Shown piece by piece: positions 43,368 through 52,940 of a DNA stretch of 64,000 bases. Under the pieces are notes generated by a model. That model ran no database searches. It was not told where the DNA came from and saw only the letters and a program-made list of their open reading frames with translations. The first letter of the stretch is position 1. The number at the start of each line of letters is the position of its first letter. This DNA is from Rhodococcus jostii NBRC 16295. GTDB taxonomy: Bacteria; Actinomycetota; Actinomycetes; Mycobacteriales; Mycobacteriaceae. The position numbers were made by a program, and so were the translations under genes. The stretch lies in NCBI RefSeq assembly GCF_001894825.1, contig NZ_BCWY01000015.1:62001-126000 (forward strand), read 5' to 3'.

Positions 43368-43994
43368 GTGACTTCCAATCACCTGGAGACTTTGCAGAGT
43401 CCCGCCATGACTTCAGCCACCGCTGGGTTGAACCTCAGCGACTCGGTGTACGAGCGCCTGCTGCGCGAGCGCATCATCTTCCTCGGTACCCAGGTCGACG
43501 ACGACATCGCGAACAAGCTGTGCGCTCAGATCCTGCTGCTGTCGGCAGAGGATCCCAACCGGGACATCTCCCTCTACATCAACTCGCCCGGCGGTTCGGT
43601 CAGCGCCGGCATGGCCATCTTCGACACGATGCAGTTCGCCGAGTGCGATGTCGCGACGTTCGGTATGGGCCTGGCCGCGTCGATGGGCCAGTTCCTGCTC
43701 TCCGCCGGGACCAAGGGAAAGCGTTACGCCCTCCCGCACGCGCGGATCATGATGCACCAGCCGTCCGCCGGCATCGGTGGTACCGCCAGTGACATCGCGA
43801 TCATGGCCGAGCAGTTCGCGCACACCAAGCGTGAGATGGCCGAGCTGATCGCCGAGCACACCGGTCAGACGGTCGAGCAGATCACGGCCGATTCGGATCG
43901 CGACCGCTGGTTCACCGCGAAGCAGGCACTCGAATACGGTTTCGTCGACCACGTCGTCTCCCGCGCGGCGCAGGCGGGCGGGACCGGGCTGTAG
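43368..43994 (+). CDS. clpP1: ATP-dependent Clp protease proteolytic subunit ClpP1
   Basis: 208 residues; catalytic triad Ser105 (GLAASMGQF), His130 (MMHQP) and Asp179 (DRDRW), spaced exactly as in E. coli ClpP (97/122/171). The N-terminus before about residue 25 is a propeptide-like extension. The GTG at 43368 has GGAGAAGG eight bases upstream; an ATG at 43407 is the alternative. ClpP1 forms a mixed 14-mer with ClpP2 in actinobacteria and works with ClpX or ClpC1. Confidence 0.95.
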   Translation: MTSNHLETLQSPAMTSATAGLNLSDSVYERLLRERIIFLGTQVDDDIANKLCAQILLLSAEDPNRDISLYINSPGGSVSAGMAIFDTMQFAECDVATFGMGLAASMGQFLLSAGTKGKRYALPHARIMMHQPSAGIGGTASDIAIMAEQFAHTKREMAELIAEHTGQTVEQITADSDRDRWFTAKQALEYGFVDHVVSRAAQAGGTGL

Positions 43995-44042
43995 TAGCCC
44001 GGCTTCCTCACTGAACGCTCCCTCACATCCTTTGGAGAACTG

Positions 44043-44705
44043 ATGACCAACCTGTTCGATCCCCGCAGCCTGGGAGGCCAGGCGCCCGCAGGCCCCCAGT
44101 CGCGCTACATCCTGCCGTCGTTCATCGAGCATTCGAGCTATGGAGTCAAGGAGTCCAACCCGTACAACAAGCTGTTCGAGGAGCGCATCATCTTCCTCGG
44201 TGTGCAGGTGGACGACGCGTCGGCCAACGACGTGATGGCTCAGCTGCTCGTTCTCGAGTCGCTCGACCCCGATCGCGACATCACCATGTACATCAACTCG
44301 CCGGGTGGCTCGTTCACCTCGCTGATGGCGATCTACGACACCATGCAGTATGTGCGCGCCGACATCACGACGGTGTGCCTCGGCCAGGCGGCCTCGGCTG
44401 CCGCGGTGCTGCTGGCGGCAGGTAGCCCCGGCAAGCGTCTCGCCCTGCCGAACGCTCGTGTCCTCATCCACCAGCCCGCCACCGGCGGCATCCAGGGTCA
44501 GGTCTCCGACCTCGAGATCCAGGCTGCCGAGATCGAGCGGATGCGACGCCTGATGGAAACCACCCTCGCGAAGCACACCGGCAAGCCCGCCGACGTGATC
44601 CGCAAGGACACCGATCGCGACAAGATCCTCACGGCCGCCGAGGCCAAGGAATACGGAATCATCGACGACGTGCTCGAGTACCGCAAACTCAGCGCCCAGA
44701 AGTGA
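44043..44705 (+). CDS. clpP2: ATP-dependent Clp protease proteolytic subunit ClpP2
   Basis: 220 residues, starting 48 bases after clpP1 with GGAG upstream. Catalytic Ser118 (GQAASAAAV), His143 (LIHQP) and Asp near 193 (TDRDK). The N-terminal 35 residues are longer than in ClpP1, as in mycobacterial ClpP2. It binds the unfoldase face of the mixed ring in mycobacteria. Confidence 0.95.
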   Translation: MTNLFDPRSLGGQAPAGPQSRYILPSFIEHSSYGVKESNPYNKLFEERIIFLGVQVDDASANDVMAQLLVLESLDPDRDITMYINSPGGSFTSLMAIYDTMQYVRADITTVCLGQAASAAAVLLAAGSPGKRLALPNARVLIHQPATGGIQGQVSDLEIQAAEIERMRRLMETTLAKHTGKPADVIRKDTDRDKILTAAEAKEYGIIDDVLEYRKLSAQK

Positions 44706-44716
44706 TTTCCTGCCGC

Positions 44717-44763
44717 CCCGGCTCGGGCGACACGCCGTGACGGCGTAGGTGCCACGAGCCGGG
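44717..44763 (+). promoter_or_regulatory. Two-tier hairpin between clpP2 and clpX
   Basis: Outer stem CCCGGCTCG (44717-44725) with CGAGCCGGG (44755-44763), inner stem ACGCCG (44732-44737) with CGGCGT (44741-44746). No U-run follows. It may terminate or stabilise the clpP1P2 transcript. The remaining gap up to 44945 should hold the clpX promoter but shows no clear motif. Confidence 0.55.
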
Positions 44764-44945
44764 TGCGGGATCGGCAAGGCTGGCGTTCCCGGAAGATCGG
44801 TGGGCGAATCACCGACAACCAGTCGACCTCGCTCGCGATCTGCGGGTACGGTCACATAACGGGCTTTCGTTTTCGGTCGGTGCGCGCACGGCGTGGGATC
44901 GGTTCGATGGTTGCACGTAGACGAAGGAAGTAGGGACCTGACGAG

Positions 44946-46226
44946 ATGGCACGCATCGGTGACGGCGGGGATCTGCTCAAGTGCTCTTTCTGCGGTAAGA
45001 GCCAGAAGCAGGTCAAAAAGCTCATTGCTGGGCCTGGGGTGTACATCTGCGACGAGTGCATCGACCTGTGCAACGAGATCATCGAAGAGGAGCTGGCCGA
45101 GTCCAGCGAGGTGAAGCTCGACGAGCTGCCGAAGCCGGCCGAGATCCGGGATTTCCTCGAGAACTACGTGATCGGCCAGGACGCCGCCAAGCGGACTCTC
45201 GCCGTTGCGGTCTACAACCACTACAAGCGCATCCAGGCCGGCGACAAGAGCCGTGACGCGCGCGGCGAGACCGTCGAGTTGGCGAAGTCGAACATTCTCA
45301 TGCTCGGGCCCACGGGCTGCGGCAAGACGTATCTGGCTCAGACGCTTGCGAAGATGCTCAATGTCCCCTTCGCGATCGCCGATGCGACGGCGCTCACCGA
45401 GGCCGGCTACGTGGGTGAGGATGTCGAGAACATCCTCCTCAAACTGATCCAGGCAGCGGACTACGACGTCAAGCGCGCCGAGACCGGCATCATCTACATC
45501 GACGAGGTCGACAAGATCGCCCGCAAGAGCGAGAACCCCTCGATCACGCGCGACGTGTCCGGCGAGGGTGTGCAGCAGGCGTTGCTGAAGATCCTCGAGG
45601 GCACGCAGGCCAGCGTGCCGCCGCAGGGTGGTCGCAAGCACCCGCACCAGGAGTTCATCCAGATCGACACCACGAACGTGCTGTTCATCGTGGCGGGCGC
45701 GTTCGCCGGTCTCGAGCGGATCGTGTCCGATCGTGTGGGCAAGCGCGGCATCGGTTTCGGTGCCGAGGTGCGGTCCAAGGCGGAGATCGACACGCAGGAC
45801 CACTTCGCGGAGGTCATGCCGGAAGACCTGATCAAGTTCGGGCTCATTCCCGAATTCATCGGTCGTCTGCCCGTCGTGGCGTCGGTGACCAACCTCGACA
45901 AGGAATCGCTCGTCCAGATCTTGTCCGAGCCGAAGAACGCACTGGTCAAGCAGTACAACCGGTTGTTCGACATGGACGGCGTGGAGTTGGAGTTCACCAC
46001 GGACGCGCTCGAGGCCATCGCCGACCAGGCGATCCTCCGGGGCACGGGTGCTCGCGGACTCCGCGCGATCATGGAGGAAGTCCTCCTGCCGGTCATGTAC
46101 GACATCCCGAGTCGCGACGACGTCGAGAAAGTCGTGGTCAGCGCAGAGACGGTCAACGACAACGTGCTCCCGACCATCGTTCCGCGGAAGCCGGAGCGGG
46201 GAGAACGCCGAGACAAGTCCGCCTAG
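44946..46226 (+). CDS. clpX: ATP-dependent Clp protease ATP-binding subunit ClpX
   Basis: 426 residues with the N-terminal zinc-binding domain (CSFCGKS...CDEC, Cys near 13-40), Walker A GPTGCGKT near 120, Walker B IIYIDEVD near 182, the ClpP-binding loop (IGF in RGIGFGAE) near 268 and the sensor 2 motif [10 protein letters not shown] near 368. ClpX unfolds tagged substrates for ClpP1P2. In M. tuberculosis clpX (Rv2457c) is separated from clpP2 by two genes; here it is 240 bases away. Confidence 0.96.
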   Translation: MARIGDGGDLLKCSFCGKSQKQVKKLIAGPGVYICDECIDLCNEIIEEELAESSEVKLDELPKPAEIRDFLENYVIGQDAAKRTLAVAVYNHYKRIQAGDKSRDARGETVELAKSNILMLGPTGCGKTYLAQTLAKMLNVPFAIADATALTEAGYVGEDVENILLKLIQAADYDVKRAETGIIYIDEVDKIARKSENPSITRDVSGEGVQQALLKILEGTQASVPPQGGRKHPHQEFIQIDTTNVLFIVAGAFAGLERIVSDRVGKRGIGFGAEVRSKAEIDTQDHFAEVMPEDLIKFGLIPEFIGRLPVVASVTNLDKESLVQILSEPKNALVKQYNRLFDMDGVELEFTTDALEAIADQAILRGTGARGLRAIMEEVLLPVMYDIPSRDDVEKVVVSAETVNDNVLPTIVPRKPERGERRDKSA

Positions 46227-46251
46227 TCGGGGGCGCGCTGTATCCTGGGTG

Positions 46252-46271
46252 CGAACTAACTCACTAGTTCG
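46252..46271. promoter_or_regulatory. Operator-like inverted repeat ahead of the dehydroquinase/dehydratase operon
   Basis: CGAACTA (46252-46258) and TAGTTCG (46265-46271) are exact inverted arms spaced by six bases, between clpX and the aroQ-type gene. A possible -10 (tatcct, 46241) lies just before. This is a natural site for a repressor responding to quinate, shikimate or protocatechuate; the regulator gene is not in the window unless it is one of the LacI proteins. Confidence 0.65.
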
Positions 46272-46294
46272 TACAAATGGAGGTAATGCGCGCG

Positions 46295-46735
46295 ATGACC
46301 GCTCCCGGACCGATCTTTGTTCTCAACGGCCCCAACCTGAATCTGCTGGGTCAACGGCAGCCCGAGGTGTACGGGCGGGAAACGCTCGACGACGTCGTCG
46401 AGTTGTGCCGCACCGCCGCCGCGAAGGCGGGACGTGAGATCGTTGCGAAGCAGTCCAACCACGAGGGCGACCTGATCGACTGGGTGCACGAGGCCCGGAC
46501 CACGGCGTCGGGCGTCGTGATCAACCCCGGCGGTTTCACGCACACCTCGGTGGCGCTGCGCGACGCCCTCGTGACGCTGGAGGTGCCCCTCGTCGAGGTG
46601 CACATCAGCAACGTGCACGCCCGTGAGGAATTCCGGCACCACTCCTACGTGTCCGGAGTTGCAACCGGAGTGGTCGCCGGACTCGGCATCTTCGGATACT
46701 CCCTGGCCGTCGACTTCATCTGCACCAAGGGCTGA
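46295..46735 (+). CDS. Type II 3-dehydroquinate dehydratase, probably catabolic
   Basis: 146 residues of the dodecameric type II class: [17 protein letters not shown] near 10 (Tyr and Arg of the lid), [14 protein letters not shown] near 52, [16 protein letters not shown] near 76 and the catalytic His in [18 protein letters not shown] near 103. It converts 3-dehydroquinate to 3-dehydroshikimate. Operon with a dehydratase that removes the product suggests a catabolic paralogue rather than the shikimate-pathway aroQ. The ATG at 46295 is eleven bases from GGAGG; ATGs at 46277 and 46286 are less likely. Confidence 0.88.
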   Translation: MTAPGPIFVLNGPNLNLLGQRQPEVYGRETLDDVVELCRTAAAKAGREIVAKQSNHEGDLIDWVHEARTTASGVVINPGGFTHTSVALRDALVTLEVPLVEVHISNVHAREEFRHHSYVSGVATGVVAGLGIFGYSLAVDFICTKG

Positions 46736-46742
46736 CCGCACC

Positions 46743-48677
46743 ATGGGACGACAGGTTCGTACGAGCGTCGCCACGGTGTCGTTGAGCGGTTCGCTGGAGG
46801 AGAAGGTCACCGCGATCGCGGCGGCAGGCTTCGACGGTTTCGAGGTGTTCGAACCCGACTTCGTGAGCTCGCCGTGGTCACCACGTGAGCTGGCAACCCG
46901 CGCAGCGGATCTCGGGCTCACCCTCGATCTGTATCAGCCGTTCCGCGATCTGGATTCGGTGGACGACACGACGTTCGCGCGCAACCTGATCCGGGCCGAG
47001 CGCAAGTTCGACATCATGGACCAGCTCGGATGCGACACCCTGCTGGTCTGTTCCTCTCCGCTGCCGGAGGCGGTGCGGGACGACGCCCGGCTCACCGAGC
47101 AACTCCACGCTCTCGCCGAGCGCGCGCAGGGCCGGGGACTGCGCATCGCCTATGAGGCTCTGGCGTGGGGCACCCACGTCAACACGTACGGCCATGCGTG
47201 GAAGATCGTGCAGGACGCGGACCATCCGGCCCTCGGCACCTGTCTCGACAGCTTCCACATCCTCTCCCGCGGCGACGACCCGTCCGGAATCCGGGACATC
47301 CCGGGGGAGAAGATCTTCTTCCTCCAGCTCGCCGACGCGCCCCGGATGTCGATGGACATCCTGCAGTGGAGCCGGCATCACCGGAACTTCCCGGGGCAGG
47401 GAAACTTCGACCTCGCGACGTTCGGCGCCCACGTCCAGGCGGCCGGGTACACCGGACCGTGGTCGCTCGAGATCTTCAACGACACGTTCCGGCAGTCCTC
47501 CACGGGCCGCACGGCCGCGGACGCGCACCGATCGCTGCTGTACCTCCAGGAGGAGGTCGCGCGGGTCCAGGCCGAGCACGGTGACGACACCGGTCGCGGG
47601 CTGGCGTTGTTCGAGCCGCCGCCGCGCGCACCCCTCGAGGGCATCGTGTCGCTGCGGCTCGCCGCCGGTCCCGGTAAGGATTCCGACCTTCGACAGGCGC
47701 TGCAGCACATCGGATTCCGTCTGGTGGGCCGGCACCGCAGCCACGACCTCCAGTTGTGGCGCCACGGCCGGATGACCATCGTCGTCGACGCCACCGCCGG
47801 CACGGTGTGGACCGCTCCGGGTCTGCCGGCGCACCTGCCGGTGCTCACCCAGATCGGTATCCGGTCGAGCGATCCCGACGCGTGGGGTGAGCGCGCCGCG
47901 GCGCTCGAGGTCCCGGTGCACGAGGTGCTGTTGCCCGGTGTGGACACGGCTCCCGAATCCGACGTGGTGCGTCTCAAGATCACCGATGCGACGTCGCTGG
48001 ATCTGCGCGGTCCGGGTAGTGCGGCGTCGTGGCAGTCGGCGTTCGAGCTGTATCCGACGGAGTCGCGGTGGCAGGACGAGGTCCCCGTGTTCACCGGGGT
48101 CGATCACGTGGCGCTCGCCGTCCCGTCCGACAACTGGGACGGCATCATGCTCCTGCTCCGCTCGGTGTTCGCGATGGCCCCGCACGAGGGCCTCGACGTC
48201 ACCGACGCGGTCGGGATGATGCGCAGTCAGGCGCTGACGATGGATCAGACGGGCGCCGACGGCGTCGACCGTCCGCTTCGCATCTCCCTCAACATGGTGC
48301 CGGGGGCGGTGTCGGGGAACTCGCACATCGCCGCGGCGCGGCGGGGTGGCATCAGCCACGTCGCGTTCTCGTGCACCGACATCTTCACCGCGGCGGCGAC
48401 CATGCAGTCGAACGGGTTCGAGCCCCTCGTGATCTCGCCGAACTACTACGACGACCTCGAGGCCCGCTTCGGTCTGTCCCGCGAACTCCTGGACCGGATG
48501 AGCGGTCCCGGGATCATGTACGACGCCGATGCCCACGGGGAGTTCTTCCACCTGTTCACCAAGACGGTGGGCGCCGACCTGTTCTTCGAGGTGGTGCAGC
48601 GCGTCGGCGGTTACGAGGGGTATGGGGACGCGAACTCCGCGATGCGCCTGGCCGCCCAGCTGCGGGCGGCCGGCTGA
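46743..48677 (+). CDS. qsuB: 3-dehydroshikimate dehydratase fused to an HPPD-like domain (QsuB type)
   Basis: 644 residues. The first 290 form a xylose-isomerase-like TIM barrel with metal ligands in IAYEALAWG, LDSFHIL and SLEIFND; the rest (about 300-640) is a double glyoxalase-like region related to 4-hydroxyphenylpyruvate dioxygenase (GVDHVALAVPSDNW, GISHVAFSCTDIF, GEFFHLFT). This fusion is QsuB of Corynebacterium and QuiC1 of Pseudomonas, which make protocatechuate from 3-dehydroshikimate. The ATG at 46743 is seven bases after the dehydroquinase stop. Confidence 0.9.
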   Translation: MGRQVRTSVATVSLSGSLEEKVTAIAAAGFDGFEVFEPDFVSSPWSPRELATRAADLGLTLDLYQPFRDLDSVDDTTFARNLIRAERKFDIMDQLGCDTLLVCSSPLPEAVRDDARLTEQLHALAERAQGRGLRIAYEALAWGTHVNTYGHAWKIVQDADHPALGTCLDSFHILSRGDDPSGIRDIPGEKIFFLQLADAPRMSMDILQWSRHHRNFPGQGNFDLATFGAHVQAAGYTGPWSLEIFNDTFRQSSTGRTAADAHRSLLYLQEEVARVQAEHGDDTGRGLALFEPPPRAPLEGIVSLRLAAGPGKDSDLRQALQHIGFRLVGRHRSHDLQLWRHGRMTIVVDATAGTVWTAPGLPAHLPVLTQIGIRSSDPDAWGERAAALEVPVHEVLLPGVDTAPESDVVRLKITDATSLDLRGPGSAASWQSAFELYPTESRWQDEVPVFTGVDHVALAVPSDNWDGIMLLLRSVFAMAPHEGLDVTDAVGMMRSQALTMDQTGADGVDRPLRISLNMVPGAVSGNSHIAAARRGGISHVAFSCTDIFTAAATMQSNGFEPLVISPNYYDDLEARFGLSRELLDRMSGPGIMYDADAHGEFFHLFTKTVGADLFFEVVQRVGGYEGYGDANSAMRLAAQLRAAG

Positions 48678-48698
48678 GCCGTCGGCACGAGACTCGAC

Positions 48699-48727
48699 GG
48701 CGCCCGCGGTCCACGACCGCGGGCGCC
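48699..48727 (+). terminator. Hairpin terminator after the dehydratase gene
   Basis: A 13-bp GC-rich perfect stem (48699-48711 and 48715-48727), three-base loop, no U-run. It ends the operon 22 bases after the stop. Confidence 0.65.
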
Positions 48728-48884
48728 GTGACTTCGGCCACTCTCTGGAGTGTGACAGCTGTCGTCGATGTGTGCTCACGGGGTGCATGTGACGGATGTG
48801 GTCGCGAAAACCGGTTCGGGAGGACGATTCGCGTCGAGTGTGTCAATGCGGCGCGCTGATTCCAGTCGAACACGTACTAACCTG

Positions 48885-48927
48885 TGTCGAAACCGTGATC
48901 GTTTCGTTATCGATCACGACTTCGACA
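48885..48927 (+). promoter_or_regulatory. Long hairpin in the leader of the M23 peptidase gene
   Basis: Arms of 17 bases (48885-48901 and 48911-48927) match at 15 of 17 positions with a nine-base loop (tttcgttat). The right arm runs into the AGAGGA ribosome site (48926-48931), five to seven bases before the start codon. It could act as an operator, as an RNA switch on translation, or both. Confidence 0.6.
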
Positions 48928-48934
48928 GAGGAAT

Positions 48935-49708
48935 GTGGTTTTGGCTCTACACCCGAACACCGTCCCGCAGACCCGGCGCGCCCGGCGCCTCCGTTCGACG
49001 AAGACCTCCCGCAGGCGGGTGGTGGCGACCTCGCTGGCGGCCGCTGCTCTGCTCGCGTCCGGGGGCATCGCGTCCGCGGCCACCGGTGAGGTTGCGCAGG
49101 CGTCGACCGAGACGGGCGTGTCGCTCTCGACGCCGCCCCAGTTCCTGCAGGTCGCACGCACGGAGATCCCCGACTACGCCGAGCAGATCCAGCGCGCCGC
49201 CGAGCGTGAGGTCCAGCGGGTCGCGTTCGAGAAGGCCGAGGCCGAGCGGTTGGCCCGCGAGGCGGCCGAACAGGCCGCTCGTCAGGCCGCGGCCGAGGAA
49301 GCGGCGCGTCGACCGGCGGTGCTGTTCCCGACCGACGGCACCTTCACGTCGGGCTTCGGTGCCCGCTGGGGCACCAGCCACAACGGCATCGACATCGCCA
49401 ATTCCATCGGCACCCCGATCAGGGCCGTCACCAACGGCACCGTGATCGAAACCGGTCCGGCCTCGGGATTCGGGCTGTGGGTCCGCCTGCAGCAGGACGA
49501 CGGCACCATCGGCGTGTTCGGTCACATCGACCAATCGCTGGTCTCGGTGGGGCAGCAGGTCCGGGCGGGCGACCAGATCGCGACCATGGGCAACCGAGGT
49601 CAGTCGACGGGGCCGCACCTGCACTACGAGGTGTGGACGGCCGACGGAACCAAGATCGATCCGGCGGGCTGGCTCCGCTCGCGCGGCGTGCCGGTCGCGC
49701 AGGGATAG
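48935..49708 (+). CDS. Secreted M23 (LytM-type) peptidoglycan endopeptidase
   Basis: 257 residues: basic head (RRARRLRSTKTSRRR), a hydrophobic signal core (VVATSLAAAALLASGG) ending ASAA near 48, an Ala/Glu/Arg-rich coiled coil (about 80-130), then an M23 domain with HNGIDIA near 148 and HLHYEVW near 228. Both zinc motifs are intact, so it is likely an active D,L- or L,D-peptide hydrolase of the cell wall. The start is GTG at 48935 or TTG at 48941, which fits the ribosome site better. Confidence 0.88.
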   Translation: MVLALHPNTVPQTRRARRLRSTKTSRRRVVATSLAAAALLASGGIASAATGEVAQASTETGVSLSTPPQFLQVARTEIPDYAEQIQRAAEREVQRVAFEKAEAERLAREAAEQAARQAAAEEAARRPAVLFPTDGTFTSGFGARWGTSHNGIDIANSIGTPIRAVTNGTVIETGPASGFGLWVRLQQDDGTIGVFGHIDQSLVSVGQQVRAGDQIATMGNRGQSTGPHLHYEVWTADGTKIDPAGWLRSRGVPVAQG

Positions 49709-49726
49709 ACAGCCGGGCAGTGGCCG

Positions 49727-50740
49727 TCAGGGCTGGTTGTACGGGGTGACCACCCGGATCGGCGAGGCCGCGGTCACGACCTCGCCGAGTGCGCCCCGGG
49801 CCTGCAGGAGCATGCGGCACGCCAGGTGGGCGTCGGCCCGCAGGTCGTGGTGCAGCACGGCGGAGAGCGTGCCCGACCGCAGCAGTCGCGTGTTGTCCTC
49901 GTCGAGGTCGTGGGCGATGAATACGCGGCAGACGCGGCCGGTGCGCTCGAACGCGCGGGCCGTGGCCACGTTTCCGCCGCCGATCGAGTAGACGGCGGCG
50001 ATGTCCGGGTACTGGTCGAGCGCCTGCAGCACGAGGTTCTCGATGGTCGCGTCGAGTCCGTCGCTCTCGGCGATGTCGATCACCGGGCGGTCGGTTCCGA
50101 AGGTCCGCAGCGCGGAGCGGAATCCCATCTCCCGCTCCTCCTCGCCCCGGAAGGCGTTGCTGCTGAGGGTGATCAGCACGGCGGACGGGGTGTCGCCGAG
50201 CCATTGGTCGACGAGGTACGCGGCCGTTGCGCCCGCGGCCCTGTTGTCGATGCCGACGTAACCGGCCCGCGAGCTGCCCGGGACGTCGGTGGCGTAGGTG
50301 ACCACCGGTATCCCTGCCGCGGTGAGCCTGTCGATGGCCTCGACGACCTCGACGGAGTCGGGGGCCTTCACGATCACGCCCTGCGTGCCGCGGGCGGCGA
50401 TCCGGTCGAGCGTCTCGACCATCGCGGGTATGGATCCGGTTTCCCGGAAATGGAACCGTGAGCGCACGACGGCAGGGGCGAGTGCCGGCAGTTCCGCCTC
50501 GACGGCCGCGCGAAACGCGGTGGAGAAGCGTTCGGGCGTCTGCATGACGACGTCGACGAGGAACTTCCGTCCGCTCAGTTTCAACTGCGTGCGTTGTCTG
50601 TCGAGGTCGAGAATCGCCTGGTGTACTTCGGCTTTCGTCGACTCGCGGACGCCGGGCCGTTCATGGAGTACCCGGTCGACGGTCGCCTCGCTGAGTCCCG
50701 ACTGCTGGGCGATCTCGCGAACCTTGTAGCGGTGCTTCAC
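49727..50740 (-). CDS. LacI-family regulator (PurR/RbsR type sensor)
   Basis: 337 residues: N-terminal helix-turn-helix (VREIAQQSGLSEATVDRVLHERPGVR) and a periplasmic-binding-protein-like sensor domain of peripla_BP_4 type (GTQGVIVKAPDSVEVVEAI, AAVYSIGGGNVATARA). It differs from most LacI proteins in having Asp-Arg-Val-Leu in the recognition helix. Divergent from the PhyH dioxygenase gene with 72 bases between the starts, so that gene is the likely target. Confidence 0.88.
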   Translation of the reverse strand: MKHRYKVREIAQQSGLSEATVDRVLHERPGVRESTKAEVHQAILDLDRQRTQLKLSGRKFLVDVVMQTPERFSTAFRAAVEAELPALAPAVVRSRFHFRETGSIPAMVETLDRIAARGTQGVIVKAPDSVEVVEAIDRLTAAGIPVVTYATDVPGSSRAGYVGIDNRAAGATAAYLVDQWLGDTPSAVLITLSSNAFRGEEEREMGFRSALRTFGTDRPVIDIAESDGLDATIENLVLQALDQYPDIAAVYSIGGGNVATARAFERTGRVCRVFIAHDLDEDNTRLLRSGTLSAVLHHDLRADAHLACRMLLQARGALGEVVTAASPIRVVTPYNQP

Positions 50741-50812
50741 GGCCGACTCCTGAGGTGAAAATGATGGGGTTCTGGTGTTGTCTACGGCTCAGATCACAGT
50801 AAGACTATCTCC

Positions 50813-52000
50813 ATGACCATCACGACTCCTCCGCCGACCGGCCGGCGTGAGTGGATCCGCGACTCGGACTGCGACCTCGACGCCTTCCGTGCGTCCGTCG
50901 ACCGCTCGACGGATCTCGCCGACTACCCCTTCGCTCATTCCGTCGAACGGAACGTCCTGCTCTACCGCAGTGACGCGCTGAATCCCCACCTCGCCGAGGA
51001 GCATTCACGCCGCAACGTGCAGACCGAACTGGTGCGCGCGCTCACCGACGGTCCCGGAATCGTGGTGTTCCAGAACGCCTTCGGTGATCCCGCCGTCCTG
51101 GACCGGGCCACGGAACAGTTCGACCTCCTCATCGCGGAGCAGCGCGCGTCCGGCGGTGTGGCGGGCGACCACTTCGGCAAGCCGGGCGCGAACGACCGCA
51201 TCTGGAACGCCGCCCAGAAGCTGGCGCTGAGCGCTCCCGACGTGTTCGCCGACTACTACGCGAACGACATCCTCGCGCTGATCTGCCAGAGTTGGCTGGG
51301 ACCGCTGTACCAGGTGACCTCGCAGGTCAACGTCGTGAACCCCGGCGGTACCGCGCAGGTGCCGCATCGCGACTACCACCTCGGCATCGTCCCCCCGCAC
51401 GAGCTGACCGCGTACCCGGCGCATCTGCACCGGATGTCGGCCGCGCTGACGCTGCAGGGTGCGGTGGCGCATTGCCATATGCCCGTCGAGAGCGGACCCA
51501 CCCTGTACCTGCCCTACTCGCATCAGTTCGAACCGGGCTACGTGGCGTTCTCCCGCCCGGAGTTCGTCGAGTACTTCCGGGAGAGCCACGTGCAGTTGCC
51601 ACTGCAGAAGGGTGACGCAGTGTTCTTCAACCCGGCGCTCTTCCACGGGGCGGGCCACAATCGCTCGGCCGCGATCCGGCGGATGGCCAATCTGCTGCAG
51701 ATCTCGTCGCCGTTCGGCAGGGCGATGGAAGTGCTCGACCGGGAGGCCATGGCGAACGCCGTGTACCCGACCCTGCAGGCACGCCGGGAGGCGGGTGCGA
51801 GCGAGCGTACTCTCCGCAACGTCGTCGTCGCGACGGCGGAGTGCTATCCGTTCCCCACTAACCTCGACCACGATCAGCCCGTGCACAGTCTGGCGCCGGC
51901 CACTCAGGTCGACACGGTGTGGGAAGCGCTGCGGGAGAACGCAGATCCGGCCGTGCTCGCGGAGCGTCTGGCCGCGCAGACCACCCGGCGGCGGCCGTGA
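50813..52000 (+). CDS. Phytanoyl-CoA dioxygenase (PhyH)-family Fe(II)/2-oxoglutarate oxygenase
   Basis: 395 residues with the double-stranded beta-helix iron site: PHRDYHLG (His-x-Asp) near 182-185 and the distal His in FHGAGHN near 277, followed by Arg (RRMANLLQ) suited to bind 2-oxoglutarate. Family members hydroxylate acyl-CoAs, amino acids or sugars. The genomic setting, between LacI regulators and an IolE-like protein with a sugar transporter, makes a sugar or cyclitol substrate more likely than a fatty acid. The TIM-barrel gene follows 70 bases later. Confidence 0.85.
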   Translation: MTITTPPPTGRREWIRDSDCDLDAFRASVDRSTDLADYPFAHSVERNVLLYRSDALNPHLAEEHSRRNVQTELVRALTDGPGIVVFQNAFGDPAVLDRATEQFDLLIAEQRASGGVAGDHFGKPGANDRIWNAAQKLALSAPDVFADYYANDILALICQSWLGPLYQVTSQVNVVNPGGTAQVPHRDYHLGIVPPHELTAYPAHLHRMSAALTLQGAVAHCHMPVESGPTLYLPYSHQFEPGYVAFSRPEFVEYFRESHVQLPLQKGDAVFFNPALFHGAGHNRSAAIRRMANLLQISSPFGRAMEVLDREAMANAVYPTLQARREAGASERTLRNVVVATAECYPFPTNLDHDQPVHSLAPATQVDTVWEALRENADPAVLAERLAAQTTRRRP

Positions 52001-52070
52001 GCAGGGTTGCCGAGGCGGCCGCACTGTCACTACAACAGCACCGTCCGGTGCGATGGGATGAAAGACGACG

Positions 52071-52937
52071 ATGACGATTCGACTTGCAGGTGCGCCCATT
52101 TCGTGGGGAGTGTGTGAGGTGGAGGGCTGGGGCCACCAGCTCGAGCCCGACCGGGTACTCACCGAGATGCGCGACGCCGGTCTCGCTGCCACCGAACTCG
52201 GCCCCGACGGGTTTCTTCCGGCGGACCCGCACGAGCTGACGGAGACCCTCGCCCGCTACGACCTGACGGCCGTCGGTGGATTCGTCCCGGTGCTGCTCCA
52301 CGATCCGAATCACGACGCGGTCGCCGCCGTCGGCGGGGCGCTGGACGCCCTCGTCGCGTCGAAGTCGGAGGTGATGGTGCTGGCAGCGGTGACGGGATCC
52401 GTCGGCTACGACTCGCGGCCGGAGCTCGACGATGCGGGGTGGAAGACGTTGCTGCGCAACCTCGACCGTCTGTCGTCGGCCGCCGCCGACCGGGGTCTGC
52501 GAGCGGTGATCCACCCCCACGTGGGGACGATGATCGAGAACCGCGCCGAGGTGGACCGGATTCTCGACGGCTCGTCGATTCCGCTGTGCCTGGACACCGG
52601 GCACCTGCTGATCGGTGGCACCGACCCGCTCGACCTCGTCACCTCGGCCCCCGAGCGCATCGCCCATGCGCACCTGAAGGACGTGGATGCGGCGCTGCTC
52701 GACCGGGTCCGGGCCGGTGAGCTCACCTACACCGCCGCTGTCGCGCAGGGGATGTACACGCCGCTCGGAACCGGCGACGTCGACATCGCCGGGGTCGTCG
52801 AGCGGTTGCACAATCAGGGTTACGACGGCTGGTACGTCCTCGAACAGGACACCATCCTCGAATCCGAGCCCGAGGACGAAGGTCCGGTGCGCGACGTCAT
52901 CCGCAGCGTCGAGTATCTGAAGAGCATCGCGAGCTGA
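52071..52937 (+). CDS. Sugar phosphate isomerase/epimerase, IolE-like TIM barrel
   Basis: 288 residues of the xylose isomerase-like TIM-barrel family: GAPISWGVCEVEGWGHQ at the start and the metal ligands in VIHPHVGTMIE, LDTGHLLIGG, HAHLKDVD and a C-terminal EQDTIL. The head is close to myo-inosose-2 dehydratase (IolE) and related keto-sugar epimerases. The substrate could be an inosose or a keto-sugar made by the PhyH enzyme upstream. No other iol gene is present, so an ordinary inositol operon is unlikely. Confidence 0.85.
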   Translation: MTIRLAGAPISWGVCEVEGWGHQLEPDRVLTEMRDAGLAATELGPDGFLPADPHELTETLARYDLTAVGGFVPVLLHDPNHDAVAAVGGALDALVASKSEVMVLAAVTGSVGYDSRPELDDAGWKTLLRNLDRLSSAAADRGLRAVIHPHVGTMIENRAEVDRILDGSSIPLCLDTGHLLIGGTDPLDLVTSAPERIAHAHLKDVDAALLDRVRAGELTYTAAVAQGMYTPLGTGDVDIAGVVERLHNQGYDGWYVLEQDTILESEPEDEGPVRDVIRSVEYLKSIAS

Positions 52938-52940
52938 GGA

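Noticed and set aside
43413-45803. A 796-codon open frame opposite clpP1, clpP2 and clpX
   Set aside because: It crosses three well-supported genes and has no motif.
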